Shown: piece by piece, positions 44,505-53,654 of the stretch | Layout of the letters: every line of letters starts with the position of its first letter | How positions within the stretch are numbered: position 1 is the first letter of the stretch | Assembly (NCBI RefSeq): GCF_019222765.1 | Contig: NZ_CP078145.1 | Coordinates: 5,394,001 to 5,458,000 of the forward strand | Source of the DNA: Nocardia iowensis | GTDB lineage: Bacteria > Actinomycetota > Actinomycetes > Mycobacteriales > Mycobacteriaceae | Reading direction: 5' to 3' | DNA: 64,000 nucleotides | The notes under the pieces: generated by a model | What the model was told of the DNA's origin: nothing | Database searches by the model: none | Seen by the model: the letters and a program-made list of their open reading frames with translations, nothing else | Program-made: the position numbers and the translations under genes

Positions 44505-45394
44505 AAAAAATGTGGTTCGGATACTTCAGAATGGATCTAATCGGGCAGCAGTCCATGGATGCCGTCACCTCTGCTATACGCGAGTTCGCGATGCAGTCCG
44601 ACTTCGGACCGGGTGGAGTCTTCATCGAGCCCAGAGCTCCCGAGTGTGTGCTGAATTCGCTGATTGAAGAGGCCGATCGCCGAGTCCCCAGTCTCAACAT
44701 CAGGGGACGTCTCGAGCAGGTAGCACGGTCACGGAATCTGGAGCTCGCACGGGTCCTCGACCCGCAGCTACCGAGCTCTCACCGGCTGTGGGAGTTGATG
44801 GCGCAGCTAGAAGGCGAGGGCGGTGGTCACGTGGTGGTGCCGTCACGGGCACATCTGACCAGCGTTGGCCCCTCAGGGCTCGCCGTGCTCCATCGCATCA
44901 CCACGATGAGAACTGCCCATATCTATTACCTCACCTCCGGCCGTCAAATCCCGCCCCGGCAGCCGATCCCTGCACGCTTGCCCGCCACCGACGAAGTGGT
45001 GCTGGTGCAGTCGCGGCTCGACGGGGAAACGCTGCCCAAACGGCTCGATGCGATCAAGGTTTTGACCGATCGGATGTGGATCGATCAGATGGTGCCCGTT
45101 GAACAGCTCTACAAGGAGCTGGTCGACGATGCCAATCGTGCCGCCCGCGCTGCGCGGGAACGAGGCTTCGGCCCCGACGGCAACGACGGATACATCCGGC
45201 TGCTGCACCGATCCGACGACCTGCTCGTGGTGGAACTCGAGGAAACCCGCTCGCGCCCCGATCCACCCAGCGGCACACTGAAAGCGTTGTGCGCGAACGC
45301 TATTCGGTACACCGAGCGCGGGCGAACGATCACCCGATGCACGCTCGGCCGCGAGTACGCGGTGCCATTCGAACATGCCGGAGCGAGGCAGTGA
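44501..45394 (+). CDS. resolvase-like protein lacking the catalytic serine (tentative)
   Basis: The 297-aa protein has an N-terminal MWFGYFRMDLIGQQSMDAVT, then FGPGGVFIEPRAP, then LMAQLEGEGGGHVVVPSRAH. This order of strands and helices resembles the catalytic domain of serine recombinases (GYxRVSxxEQ ... VVVxxxxRL), but the serine position reads R-M-D. A pseudo-recombinase or a nucleotide-binding relative is therefore possible. The C-terminal half is helical and ends TERGRTITRCTLGREYAVPF. It is coupled to the genes on both sides. Confidence 0.5.
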   Translation: MKKMWFGYFRMDLIGQQSMDAVTSAIREFAMQSDFGPGGVFIEPRAPECVLNSLIEEADRRVPSLNIRGRLEQVARSRNLELARVLDPQLPSSHRLWELMAQLEGEGGGHVVVPSRAHLTSVGPSGLAVLHRITTMRTAHIYYLTSGRQIPPRQPIPARLPATDEVVLVQSRLDGETLPKRLDAIKVLTDRMWIDQMVPVEQLYKELVDDANRAARAARERGFGPDGNDGYIRLLHRSDDLLVVELEETRSRPDPPSGTLKALCANAIRYTERGRTITRCTLGREYAVPFEHAGARQ

Positions 45395-45972
45395 TGGATA
45401 CATACACCACCATCCAGTCGCTGCTCGAGGGGACACTATCCCCCGAGTTCGGCTACCCGGTCCTTCCCGCTGAGTCGTTACCGTCGAGGGATCGGGTGCT
45501 GACCGCGCTCGCCGGTCAGCTCAGCGAGGCACCGGAGCTGCTCGGGTGGGCCCGGGAATTGGGAGATCTGCACGCCTCGCTGATCCCGGGCACCGTGGAT
45601 CCGGACCGCCGACAGCGGGTGGACGTGTTTGCGGTGCACGCCCAGATCGCCGATCTCGAGGCCGAGATCAACTCATGGGCCGTGTTCAATGTGCCGCGCC
45701 CTTCTGGTGCGCGACGGCACACCCATTCTTTTGGTGAGGTGATCAGCCATGCCGCCCGGACATATGCCCACGTCGGGTGGACGATTCGCCACGCCGGCGA
45801 CCAGCAGGAAACGCCGTCCGGCACGGAGCAGAAGAAACACGACGCGTGGTTCCACCTCGCTGAGGTCGTCGAAGGATACGTCGATCTCGTCAATGACGTC
45901 GCTGCGGGCCTTGTCCAGCTGCCGCTTGGATGGCGCGGTGCGCGCCCCCTCGACGTGGGGCCGTCGAAATGA
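45394..45972 (+). CDS. DUF4254-like hypothetical protein
   Basis: The 192-aa protein is helical: LLGWARELGDLHASLIPGTV, then DRRQRVDVFAVHAQIADLEA and EINSWAVFNVPRP. A middle HTHSFGEVISHAARTYAHVG suggests a second helical bundle. It resembles the DUF4254 group loosely. ATG 45394 overlaps the preceding TGA (TGATG), and its own stop overlaps the next start (ATGA). Confidence 0.55.
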   Translation: MDTYTTIQSLLEGTLSPEFGYPVLPAESLPSRDRVLTALAGQLSEAPELLGWARELGDLHASLIPGTVDPDRRQRVDVFAVHAQIADLEAEINSWAVFNVPRPSGARRHTHSFGEVISHAARTYAHVGWTIRHAGDQQETPSGTEQKKHDAWFHLAEVVEGYVDLVNDVAAGLVQLPLGWRGARPLDVGPSK

Positions 45973-46496
45973 CCAAGGACTCGATACCACTGCACACCCA
46001 TCACACCTCCACGGCCGGACTGCCACTGGCCGCGGACTGGGTCCGCCATTTCGCCGTGGTCTGCCCGCCGATCTCTCCCTCGGCAGGCATTGGTGAACGC
46101 CTCCTCACAGCGTGCCGCCGCCGGGTCCTGTGGCTGCCGCGCCAGAACCCGCAGAACGCGGCCGATCTGGTTCGCCATAGCCCGGTTTGGTCCGACTATG
46201 CGGTGAAATTCCTTTTCGCGCACCAACACTGCACGCTGTCACACGGCACTACACCTCGCGGCGTCGACACCGAGGTCCACCGTCTGGTCCACGCCGTCGA
46301 CAACGCGGTCGCCGATCTGGTCGACATACCGATCGACGACGTCGAGATCGGTGCACTGCTGTCTCGGATGGCGCAGCGGTGGCTGCTCTATCGGGCCTTT
46401 GCTAGCGACCTCAATATCGCGGGATTGCTGAAAGCCCAACGTGATTACAACACCGCAGTAGAGCAGCTGCCAATGCTGCGCACCCGCAGGCGATGA
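45969..46496 (+). CDS. hypothetical protein, helical
   Basis: The 175-aa product carries VWSDYAVKFLFAHQHCTLSH, then EVHRLVHAVDNAVADLVDIP and SRMAQRWLLYRAFASDLNIA. His and Cys in AHQHCTLSH could bind a metal, but this is speculative. It looks like a partner of the preceding protein of similar size and style. Starts within an ATGA overlap. About 117 bases separate it from the nucleoside hydrolase gene. Confidence 0.6.
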   Translation: MTKDSIPLHTHHTSTAGLPLAADWVRHFAVVCPPISPSAGIGERLLTACRRRVLWLPRQNPQNAADLVRHSPVWSDYAVKFLFAHQHCTLSHGTTPRGVDTEVHRLVHAVDNAVADLVDIPIDDVEIGALLSRMAQRWLLYRAFASDLNIAGLLKAQRDYNTAVEQLPMLRTRRR

Positions 46497-46613
46497 CCCA
46501 CTCGACCGATTGGCCGCTGACCTCCCCCTTTCACCGTTACACCAGTCGCGCAGATCCGTTGCCAATCAACATCTTTCAATCACCTCGACGAGCTCACCAG
46601 AAGGGATGGGTCT

Positions 46614-47597
46614 GTGAACGCTGCCCCCTACCTCGCTCCGGATTCACCAACGGTCGTACTGGACACCGACCTCGGTCACGACCTCGACGACATGCTCACG
46701 CTGTGGGCCGGTACACGTCTGGTCCGCCACCTCGGTGTGATCACGACCGACGAGACCGAGGACTATCAACGGGCACATCTGGCACGCAAGGTCCTCAACA
46801 GCCACGGCCGCCCCGACGTGCCCGTCATCGCCGGGCGCCGACTCCCCGGCGCCGATCAGCGCTTCGTCATGGGCGGACTAGTACAGCCGACCTGGCCCGC
46901 GTGCACCGACGTCCTCGGCTACGTCAGTGCGATCTGTGAGAAGTCGACTCATCCGGTGATCTGGGTGGGGATGGGTCCAGCCTCCAATCTCGCCGATGTT
47001 CTCACCGCCCGGCCTGATCTTTGTCCGCAGATACGACTGACGATGATGGGTGGCTGGCTCGACCGCTACAGAAATCCCGACCGAGCCTCACACAACCCCC
47101 GCATGGACCCGGCGGCGTTCGATCTCGTTATGAGGACGGCCCACAAGCCTCGGCTGGTGATGAGCAGCCACACCAACGTCGATGAGCTGGCCGTCACGCC
47201 CACCTCTGACCTGTACGCATGTGTGACGAGGCCGAACGCACCTGCCGAGCTCGACCTGATCGCCCAGAACGCATCGCGCTGGTTCGCCTACCGGGCACGC
47301 CGCGCGCCCCAGGCCGTGCCGAGTAGCTGGATGAACGATCCGCTCACCCTGGCCGCCGCCCTCGATGTCCCGGTCGTGGAGTTCGTGCCCGAAACCGTGC
47401 GCATCGAAGCCGACGCGCGCATGAATCGCGACCCCGGCGGCTACCCGATTCAGGTCTCTGCCGAGGTGGACTACAGCGGCTTCCTGTCCTGGCTTACCGC
47501 CGCGTTGCCCCTGACCGCGAAGCACACCTGTCCGCATTCGAAACCTCGATCCACCCACACCATCGACACCACCGGGAAAGGGATGCCGTTCGTATGA
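46614..47597 (+). CDS. inosine/uridine-preferring nucleoside hydrolase family protein
   Basis: The 327-aa enzyme opens with VVLDTDLGHDLDDMLTLWAG, the DxDxxxDD calcium site of the IunH family. Further blocks are HPVIWVGMGPASNLADVL and LTMMGGWLDRYRNPDRASHN (the N containing ribose contact), and FDLVMRTAHKPRL. It should split the N-glycosidic bond of a nucleoside or modified nucleoside. The start is GTG 46614. Cytoplasmic. It is followed by a small ORF and whiB with start/stop overlaps. Confidence 0.85.
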   Translation: MNAAPYLAPDSPTVVLDTDLGHDLDDMLTLWAGTRLVRHLGVITTDETEDYQRAHLARKVLNSHGRPDVPVIAGRRLPGADQRFVMGGLVQPTWPACTDVLGYVSAICEKSTHPVIWVGMGPASNLADVLTARPDLCPQIRLTMMGGWLDRYRNPDRASHNPRMDPAAFDLVMRTAHKPRLVMSSHTNVDELAVTPTSDLYACVTRPNAPAELDLIAQNASRWFAYRARRAPQAVPSSWMNDPLTLAAALDVPVVEFVPETVRIEADARMNRDPGGYPIQVSAEVDYSGFLSWLTAALPLTAKHTCPHSKPRSTHTIDTTGKGMPFV

Positions 47598-47692
47598 AGG
47601 CAATTGGTTGTACCGCAGCGTTTCTCGACGCCCGTTGGGATCCTTCGTGTTACGACGCCGCTCGTCGCCATGTGGGCCAGCGGCTCTCATGA
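47594..47692 (+). CDS. 32-aa small ORF between nucleoside hydrolase and WhiB genes
   Basis: ATG 47594 overlaps the preceding stop (ATGA), and its TGA overlaps the ATG of whiB. The peptide reads in part IGCTAAFLDARWDPSCYDAA and has two cysteines. Coupled placement on both sides argues that it is translated. Function unknown. Confidence 0.55.
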   Translation: MKAIGCTAAFLDARWDPSCYDAARRHVGQRLS

Positions 47693-47976
47693 CCGGGTTC
47701 TCCGTCAGGTCGACGTCCACCGACGCCTGGGACTGGCAGATGCGCGGGAGCTGCCGCACAGAAGATCCAGCAGTCTTCTACCACCCCGACGGCGAACGAG
47801 GCAAAGCACGCCTTGCACGAGCGAAACGAGCCAAGGAAATCTGCCGCACCTGCCCGGTGCTGGCTCAGTGCCGAGGTTACGCCCTCAAAACACGCGAGCC
47901 ACACGGGATCTGGGGCGGCCTGTCCGAGGAGGAACGCCACCGGATCGCCGCCCGCACGAAGCGACGGCCACGATAA
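47689..47976 (+). CDS. WhiB-family iron-sulfur regulator
   Basis: The 95-aa protein has the four cysteines of the family: one in RGSCRTEDPAVFYHPDGERG, two in EICRTCPVLAQCRGYA (CxxC with the fourth Cys following), then the beta-turn GIWGGLSEEER and a basic tail RTKRRPR. It should bind a 4Fe-4S cluster and act with sigma factor on promoters. ATG 47689 overlaps the small ORF. It probably regulates this operon or a developmental or redox response. Confidence 0.92.
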   Translation: MTGFSVRSTSTDAWDWQMRGSCRTEDPAVFYHPDGERGKARLARAKRAKEICRTCPVLAQCRGYALKTREPHGIWGGLSEEERHRIAARTKRRPR

Positions 47977-48291
47977 CACCGCACCCGAATCCGCCTCCAG
48001 CGTGGGCCATTGCCTGCACGGGCCGAAAACTACCGCGCGCCAACGGCTTTCTACACATCAACGCGTTGAACGTTTCCTTAGCGGTGTCGATAAATCGTTT
48101 CGCTGCAACAACTTGATCTACATACCGGTGAACGCCCTGTGCTGTGCACCGTTCGCACCCGCTCCCCTCCGCAGCGCTCCGGACGCTGTACAGGGGGCGC
48201 TCGTCACCTATGGCGACGACCGGGATCTGGTCGCCGCGTCCACCCGCATCTAGTACTGACCCGCAGCCGTGATCGAGGAGCCCACCGTCCA

Positions 48292-48903
48292 GTGACCACA
48301 TCCCCACTCGCAGTTGACGATAATCCTGCAAGCGAGCAGCCGGATCCAACCGAGATCCGCCAACAGCTGCTGCGAGCCGCAACCGAACCGTTCCTCACCC
48401 GCGGGTTCTCGGCGACCTCGATCAGGCAGATCATCGAACGTGCAGGTGTCCGGCGGCCGTCCGGCATCAGCAAAATCATGATCGGCCACGACGTCGCCGA
48501 CGCGGTGTGCAATCAGGCCACTGCGCGAATCCACCGCTTCCGCCCCCGCGATGTCGACGACCTCATCGCCATGCTGGTCACGTGGACCGAGGTCGCCATG
48601 GCGCGACCGGGCTGGGTTCGCCTCGAACTCGAACTCGCCGCACACGGCAACGACGGTGACCATCGAGCCGCTCAACGTTCAAGCCAACTCCGCGCCGCCG
48701 TCGTCGCACTTCTGGCCACCGTCCGCAGCGGCACGCCAGCCGGCACCAACGCCGAGGAGGGCCGAGCGATGGACGAGATCCGCGCGATGTTGGTGTGGTC
48801 GACCCTCATCGGCTTCGTCTGCCGCAACGCCCACAACCTCGATGTCTCACGCGCCGCGATAGCAGAGCACATCGGCTATGTCGTGCGGTTCGCGGTCTCC
48901 TGA
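48292..48903 (+). CDS. TetR-family regulator
   Basis: The 203-aa protein has an N-terminal HTH (EIRQQLLRAATEPFLTRGFS, ATSIRQIIERAGVRR, SGISKIMIGHDVADAV). The recognition helix part is altered at the usual YxxFxxK. The C-terminal helical domain is diverged. The start GTG 48292 has GAGGAG ten bases upstream. It lies 315 bases after whiB; the gap holds no gene. Its stop overlaps the next start (TGATG). Confidence 0.8.
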   Translation: MTTSPLAVDDNPASEQPDPTEIRQQLLRAATEPFLTRGFSATSIRQIIERAGVRRPSGISKIMIGHDVADAVCNQATARIHRFRPRDVDDLIAMLVTWTEVAMARPGWVRLELELAAHGNDGDHRAAQRSSQLRAAVVALLATVRSGTPAGTNAEEGRAMDEIRAMLVWSTLIGFVCRNAHNLDVSRAAIAEHIGYVVRFAVS

Positions 48904-49112
48904 TGGCGCCCACTCAACACCGCGCCGAGGACAACAGCAGCCGCGCCACCGACAGCGAACCCGCACCCGCTCCGTCACTCGCCCAGGTGCACAACGCCTT
49001 TGACATACCTACCACTCCGGATCACACCCTGCTGCCCGCGGTACTCGCCGGACTGCGGGCCCTCAGCCGATCCGGAACCGATCTCGAGGGAGTAGACGCG
49101 AATGTCGAATGA
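48903..49112 (+). CDS. small hypothetical protein
   Basis: This 69-aa protein starts with a polar, disordered stretch (QHRAEDNSSRATDSEPAPAP) and ends in a helix (LLPAVLAGLRALSRSGTDLE). ATG 48903 overlaps the TetR stop, and the end overlaps the next gene by 11 bases. No family recognised. Confidence 0.5.
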   Translation: MAPTQHRAEDNSSRATDSEPAPAPSLAQVHNAFDIPTTPDHTLLPAVLAGLRALSRSGTDLEGVDANVE

Positions 49113-50124
49113 TATGCGAATACCTGTTGCGCACACTCTGATTCAAGCTTTCACTGTCCTGGTTGCCGTAGTGACGTTCAGCGTCCCGGCCGTTGCTCAC
49201 GGTGATGGGATTGTCCTGCAACCCAGATGCGAGGACTTGATGATGCCGACCGCGGTCGGTCAGATCGGTGCGACATTGTGTCGACCAGCGAAGCCGACAA
49301 CCACGGTCATGGTGTTGATACCAGGCGCCAGCATTGACCGCTCCTACTGGGACCCCGCTGGGGATCACGCCGGTGGAGACAGCTTCCGCACCGCCATGAA
49401 TGCCGCGGGAGCCACGACCCTGGCCATCGATCGCCTCGGCAGCGGGCGCAGCAGCAAGCCGCCTGGCGCGACACTCACTTCCCAGGTCCAAGCCACCGCA
49501 GTCGGCGAGTTGGTATCCCAACTACGGCACCAACACGGATTCGCCCGAGTCGTCCTCGCCGGGGCTTCCCTCGGCTCAGCAATCGCGACCATCGCCGCAA
49601 TCAACGGCGCCGAACTCGACGCCCTTCTCCTCACGGGCTACTCCCACAGCGTGGACGCGGCTGGTACAGCACGGATTGCGACGACATTCGTGCGCGCTGA
49701 CACCGACCCGCGTTTCACGGGTCAAGGCTATGACGCAGGCTATCTGACCACCGCCCCGGGAACCCGCGCCTCGAGTTTCCTCGGACCCGGTGCCGACCCT
49801 GCGTTGATCCCGATCGCGGACGACACTGTCAGTACGTTCACCGCAGCCGAGATGACGACGGGTCTGCCGACCACCGTCGGCCCCATGACGCTCGACATCC
49901 AGGTACCGGTTTTGATTGCCAATGGTGAGCTCGATCCGCTCTGTACCCGCCAAGCCTGCGTCGACTCCGCCGCTCTCGCTGCCGCCGAAGCACCATACTT
50001 CCACCAGAACGCCAGGCTGCAAGCCTATGTGCTTCCTCGTGCCGGACATGCCATGAACTTCGCCGAGAACCGTAGCGACTATCACGAGGCCATCGTCGGC
50101 TGGATGGCGACGATCGCAGACTAA
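49102..50124 (+). CDS. secreted alpha/beta hydrolase
   Basis: The 340-aa product has a signal peptide (IQAFTVLVAVVTFSVPAVAH), then TTVMVLIPGASIDRSYWDPA, the conserved TLAIDRLGSGRSSKP turn, and FARVVLAGASLGSAIATIAA with Ser in GASLG. The late VPVLIANGELDPLCTRQAC has the acid, and PRAGHAMNF the His. It is an exported esterase- or lipase-like enzyme. An alternative ATG at 49114 gives a tidier signal peptide. It is last in the coupled plus-strand run that begins at 44415. Confidence 0.82.
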   Translation: MSNDMRIPVAHTLIQAFTVLVAVVTFSVPAVAHGDGIVLQPRCEDLMMPTAVGQIGATLCRPAKPTTTVMVLIPGASIDRSYWDPAGDHAGGDSFRTAMNAAGATTLAIDRLGSGRSSKPPGATLTSQVQATAVGELVSQLRHQHGFARVVLAGASLGSAIATIAAINGAELDALLLTGYSHSVDAAGTARIATTFVRADTDPRFTGQGYDAGYLTTAPGTRASSFLGPGADPALIPIADDTVSTFTAAEMTTGLPTTVGPMTLDIQVPVLIANGELDPLCTRQACVDSAALAAAEAPYFHQNARLQAYVLPRAGHAMNFAENRSDYHEAIVGWMATIAD

Positions 50125-50477
50125 CCACGAAGGCACCGGCGAGCGCCCCAGCTCCGACCGCAGCCCTCCGCGTCCGGCGAAACCCGTGCCCAATCTGGAA
50201 TCGCTCCGGCATGAATCGGCGCTCCGCGCGAACTCCGGATCTCGATGCCTCTGCTGGAGAGGAGACGTAACGATTCGAACGCTACGGCTGATCCACAAGA
50301 CCTGTTGCCGGTCCGCGGCCGCGTCTGCCCACCACCGCCTGCGCTTACCAACGAACCAGCCGAACCTCCCGCCCCACTGCGTAGCGAACGCCCGTCGCCC
50401 AAACACCAGTGCACTCCCCGCAAGCACCAACCGCTGCGGGCACGCCGAACAGCCGAGCCGGTGACTGCGAGCACCTG
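50125..50477. other. intergenic, no gene seen
   Basis: Overlapping open frames on both strands lack motifs and ribosome sites. Nothing recognisable. Confidence 0.45.
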
Positions 50478-50864
50478 ATGAGCCCCGTATTCGACATTGC
50501 AATTATTGCGCTGGCGATCGGCGGCCTCATCGGACTGGCACGGGTGCTGCTGGGGATCCCCAGCGCCGCGGCTGCGCGTCGTGAACGGCGCTCGGCAATC
50601 AAACATGTTCGACAGCACGGCAGTTGGCCCTGCGGACACACTCACAGCCCACCCACACAACCGTTCACCATCGCGCAGGCGCACCGGGAGATGCAGCGCC
50701 ACCTCCGATGCAGCCTTGAAAATTGCGGACGCAAACGCGCCGCATACAAGCGCCTGATCAGAGGCGGTCACGCCGTCCCTGATTCGACCAACCTCGACCG
50801 GAGGCTACGTTTGTGGATCTGGACGCGATCCCTGCTGGCAGTTGTTCGCGAACCGCGACCATAG
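50478..50864 (+). CDS. small membrane-anchored hypothetical protein
   Basis: The 128-aa product has an N-terminal membrane helix (FDIAIIALAIGGLIGLARVL) followed by a basic cytosolic part with SWPCGHTHSPP and RCSLENCGRKRAAYKRLIRG. The two Cys/His groups could form a small zinc site. This style is common in phage- or ICE-type accessory genes. No family recognised. Confidence 0.5.
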   Translation: MSPVFDIAIIALAIGGLIGLARVLLGIPSAAAARRERRSAIKHVRQHGSWPCGHTHSPPTQPFTIAQAHREMQRHLRCSLENCGRKRAAYKRLIRGGHAVPDSTNLDRRLRLWIWTRSLLAVVREPRP

Positions 50865-51886
50865 TTCAGCAGGCATGCTCCGCCGGGCACACCCGCCGAC
50901 CATCGTCACCGAGGAAACCACCACTGCGGACGGGCCGTGACTATCCGCGACTGGTCGCCGAACTCGGTCTCGACGACACCGTACTCGCGGAGCTGGTCGG
51001 CGGAGAGCGGGATGTGTTCACCGCAGCCAGCGGCGATCAACTGTCCGGGCTGCATGGACCCAAGGCAAACCCTGCCCCGCGCGGCCGTGGGTCTGCCTGC
51101 TCTGCCCGCTGGCGGTCTTCGCGCCCCATCATGCGGGGAATCTGTTGCGGCTCAGGGCGTCTTTCGGACGCCAGTGGCGGCAAATGCCCTCTGCTCCGTC
51201 TCTGGCTGTCTTCGGCCCCTTACGTCCTATCTGACCCTGGCCGACGCCGACGCCCCCGGTCTGGTCGAAGGTCTCTACCTGGAAGTGTCGGTGCCTCTGG
51301 AAGATTCCGCCCCGGAGCCAGCGCCGCGCGCCGAGTGTGAGCGGCCGGTCGCCGACGGGCTGTCGCTGTGCCAGACGTGCACCGACGGCGTCGTGACCGA
51401 CCTTCGCGAGGTGCCGAGCCTGCTCGCCGAGCTGGCGATCACGCGAGCCGCGACGTGTAGGCTCGCCGCGCGTACGTTCGGCCGAGACGCCCCTGCCCGT
51501 GCGGGCCACGAGTTACCGCGCCACCATGCAGGGTGACCGTGCGCTGTCCCAGCTCGAAACCACGGTAATCGGCTGGACCGGGTCCTCGCCGAAACCCTGG
51601 GCGTGACACCGGATATCGGAAGCCCGTGCTTGCTCGACCTCGCTCGGCAGCATGCGGCGGTGACGGGCGAGACCCTGCGGCGCTGTCGTTGATCGCGCCG
51701 ACCCAGCTTGAGCAGGCCGCAATGTGGCTGGCACGGCACCCCCACCAGCTCCGCGAGCATGAGGCCGCGCACGAGTTGCTCGTCGACGTGTCGCGCGCAC
51801 TGGCCGAGATTCGGCGAATCGTTGACCGGCCGATCGAACTGCGGTGCCTCGGCCCCTGCCCGGCCGTCCTCGACGACGGGAGCGAA

Positions 51887-51900
51887 TGCCGGTGGGAGCT
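51887..51900 (+). repeat. 14-bp direct repeat, left copy
   Basis: TGCCGGTGGGAGCT is repeated exactly at 59225-59238. Removing everything between them restores one continuous open frame of the phage-type gene (…CRWEL then RAQLGASWVRCGRCRT). Confidence 0.75.
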
Positions 51901-51902
51901 CG

Positions 51903-51948
51903 CAAACTGTGACCATGCATACCCGTCGGTATGCATGGTCACAGTTTG
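51903..51948. repeat. perfect 21-bp inverted repeat with 4-base loop
   Basis: The arms are CAAACTGTGACCATGCATAC plus C and their complement, around CGTC. The structure begins two bases after the 14-bp repeat, at the left border of the inserted block. It is AT-richer than its surroundings and has no T run. Confidence 0.85.
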
Positions 51949-52051
51949 ACCACGAATCCTGCGATTTCCGGTTCCGGATGGAAAACCATGGCACTGGAGG
52001 GGGCCGGGTGGAACCCTCCCTCCAGGGGGTCGGGCGTGTACAGAGGATTTG

Positions 52052-52615
52052 TTATTTCACGGGCTTGACCACCCAGGTCCCGCGGGGTCCCTGGCAGTTA
52101 TTATCCGGATTGCCTGCGAGCGCGCCCGTCTTGTTGGTTTGCCAGCACAGTGTCTGGCCTTTCTTGCCACGGGGGATTGGTCCGGTGATCTTCTTGGTAG
52201 CCGGATCATATGTCCAGCGTTGCGCATCCTTGCTGTTGCAATCGTACAACTCCGCGCTGACTACCACACCCAGACATTTATTGATCTCTCCATTTTTGAG
52301 GCGAGTTGGCCCGGTGCCGTCGATGGCGATCCATTTATCTAGATCCGGCAAAGGATCGTCTTCAGGATCTTCTTCGGGTGCGGGGCAATCTATAACCCCT
52401 ATGGGAGATTTAGCGTCATATGTTCCGACGCATGCTTCGTATCCCATGGAATTGTTTGTGATCTTCACGGTCTCGGCTGGCCAGTCAGCGAGGGCGGGTT
52501 GCGTGATGAATATGGGGATCGCCGTGGTGGCAGCTACGAGCAGCGGCAGCACGATCGCGCGGCCTGTAGGCGTTTTCTCGCGGAGTGATGTTGCAGGCTG
52601 AACCAGTAAATGCAC
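52052..52615 (-). CDS. secreted protein with ricin-like (beta-trefoil) part
   Basis: The 187-aa product from GTG 52615 (GAGAGGAG seven bases upstream) has a signal peptide ending near FITQPALA. The mature part contains NKCLGVVVSAELYDCNSKDA followed by QRWTYDPATKKI and TLCWQTN: the CLGV ... C ... QRW pattern of ricin B lectin repeats. It is probably exported and binds a sugar. An open frame to 52693 lies upstream but lacks a site. The gene is the first in the 7.3-kb block. Confidence 0.7.
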   Translation of the reverse strand: MHLLVQPATSLREKTPTGRAIVLPLLVAATTAIPIFITQPALADWPAETVKITNNSMGYEACVGTYDAKSPIGVIDCPAPEEDPEDDPLPDLDKWIAIDGTGPTRLKNGEINKCLGVVVSAELYDCNSKDAQRWTYDPATKKITGPIPRGKKGQTLCWQTNKTGALAGNPDNNCQGPRGTWVVKPVK

Positions 52616-52689
52616 TAAGGTGCTCCTCTCCCAATGGATATCGACCAGCGCACTGCGAGTAGCGTCTCTCCAGACGACCAGGACCATCG

Positions 52690-53280
52690 TCAACCCACAG
52701 CCACATGAGGGTGTCTGGGTATCGAATATCGGTCTGAGGTCTCATCCGGAACGCCACCGGTTGATTCGTTGCGTATCCCGCCGTGGATGGGTCGCACCCC
52801 ACCGATCGCGCATTCCTGGTCGGGCCTTACGGTATCGGCGAACGCCTTGCGGCGCGGTCTTTGCGTCCGATGTGAAATCATCTGAGGAAGGACGCCGACG
52901 AGGCAGGTGTAGGCCGGGAGGGCAGCCTTGGCGGCATCTGCAGCGGCGCGGGATGCCGATGACGCGTCCTTAGCCGAATCAGCCGCCTCGACCGCGGTTT
53001 TGACAGCTTTTTTGGTCTCGCGCGTGGGATCCTCACATTCCTTGGGCGTGAGAAAGGAGGCTACTACTCTGGTGCGACCCTCGACGTAGCGAGCACGGGT
53101 GCGAGCCTGGTCGATCAAAGCATCGCCGGAATCGGCAGCAGTATGGATACCGACACCTGTGCTCGGCAGCGCCCGAGCGGGACCCGCCACCGGGCCGACG
53201 AAAGAGAGCACTGCTGCTACGGCAACAGCTGCGAGCGGCGCATACAGAACGCGTATACGACCTCCACCACCGACACCCAC
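52690..53280 (-). CDS. secreted hypothetical protein
   Basis: The 196-aa product from GTG 53280 (GGGGGAG upstream) has a signal peptide (LYAPLAAVAVAAVLSFVGPV). A helical, Ala/Lys-rich middle follows (KKAVKTAVEAADSAKDASSA) with CEDP and YTCLVG cysteines. The last 60 residues are low complexity and may be out of frame with the original gene. Function unknown. It lies 74 bases upstream of the lectin-like gene on the same strand. Confidence 0.55.
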   Translation of the reverse strand: MGVGGGGRIRVLYAPLAAVAVAAVLSFVGPVAGPARALPSTGVGIHTAADSGDALIDQARTRARYVEGRTRVVASFLTPKECEDPTRETKKAVKTAVEAADSAKDASSASRAAADAAKAALPAYTCLVGVLPQMISHRTQRPRRKAFADTVRPDQECAIGGVRPIHGGIRNESTGGVPDETSDRYSIPRHPHVAVG

Positions 53281-53654
53281 GAACTCTCCCCCAGACGACG
53301 AAAAGACATCGGTCCCCAGGTATTCGATCCAGAGCTGGCCCGAGATTGGTCACCTACCGAAATCGCGCGATACCGACAGCTCGCACATCGGCAATACCGA
53401 CGGAGGGCGGAGGCAGGGTGCGTGCGTTTCGGGTCCGGATGCCATCGGCAGATCGGTATTGGACAGTGGTGGATGACCATCCTCGATGGCGTCGCGGTCG
53501 CCGACGATTACTTGCGGGAGCTGAGGTTCGGGCGGGACGGGCGGAGTCGACCGAAAACGTCGCCCCAACATAGGCAACCCGCACCCATCGCCACCCAAAA
53601 GCGCCACACGGCGACCCGGGCCGAGCACCGAGTTGGCATGGTGGATCGGCTCTA
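53281..53654. other. intergenic, no convincing gene
   Basis: A plus-strand frame is open across this region but has no start signal or motif. Confidence 0.4.

Larger units (their letters stand above)
51160..51949 (+). pseudogene. phage-type gene, 5' and middle part (interrupted)
   Basis: An early Cys-rich part (AECERPVADGLSLCQTCTDG) is followed by REVPSLLAELAITRAATCRL, then after one or two frameshifts SQLETTVIG and VLAETLGVTPDIGSP, and finally APTQLEQAAMWLARHPHQLR, REHEAAHELLVDVSRALAEI and LGPCPAVLDDGSECRWEL. I recall this order from actinobacterial phage or mobile-element proteins of unknown role. The gene breaks at CRWEL (51900) and resumes in frame at 59225. The part upstream, 50865-51159, has no clear reading. 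Confidence 0.65.

Noticed and set aside
46493..46939. A plus-strand frame with an ATGA start after the 45969 gene
   Set aside because: It overlaps the start of the nucleoside hydrolase for more than 300 bases and is Arg/Pro-rich with no motif.
52940..52970. GGGATGCCGATGACGCG as a further TGCCG repeat
   Set aside because: It lies in a coding frame and has no inverted arms; a chance match. The same holds for TGCCG words at 42805, 45375 and 47584.
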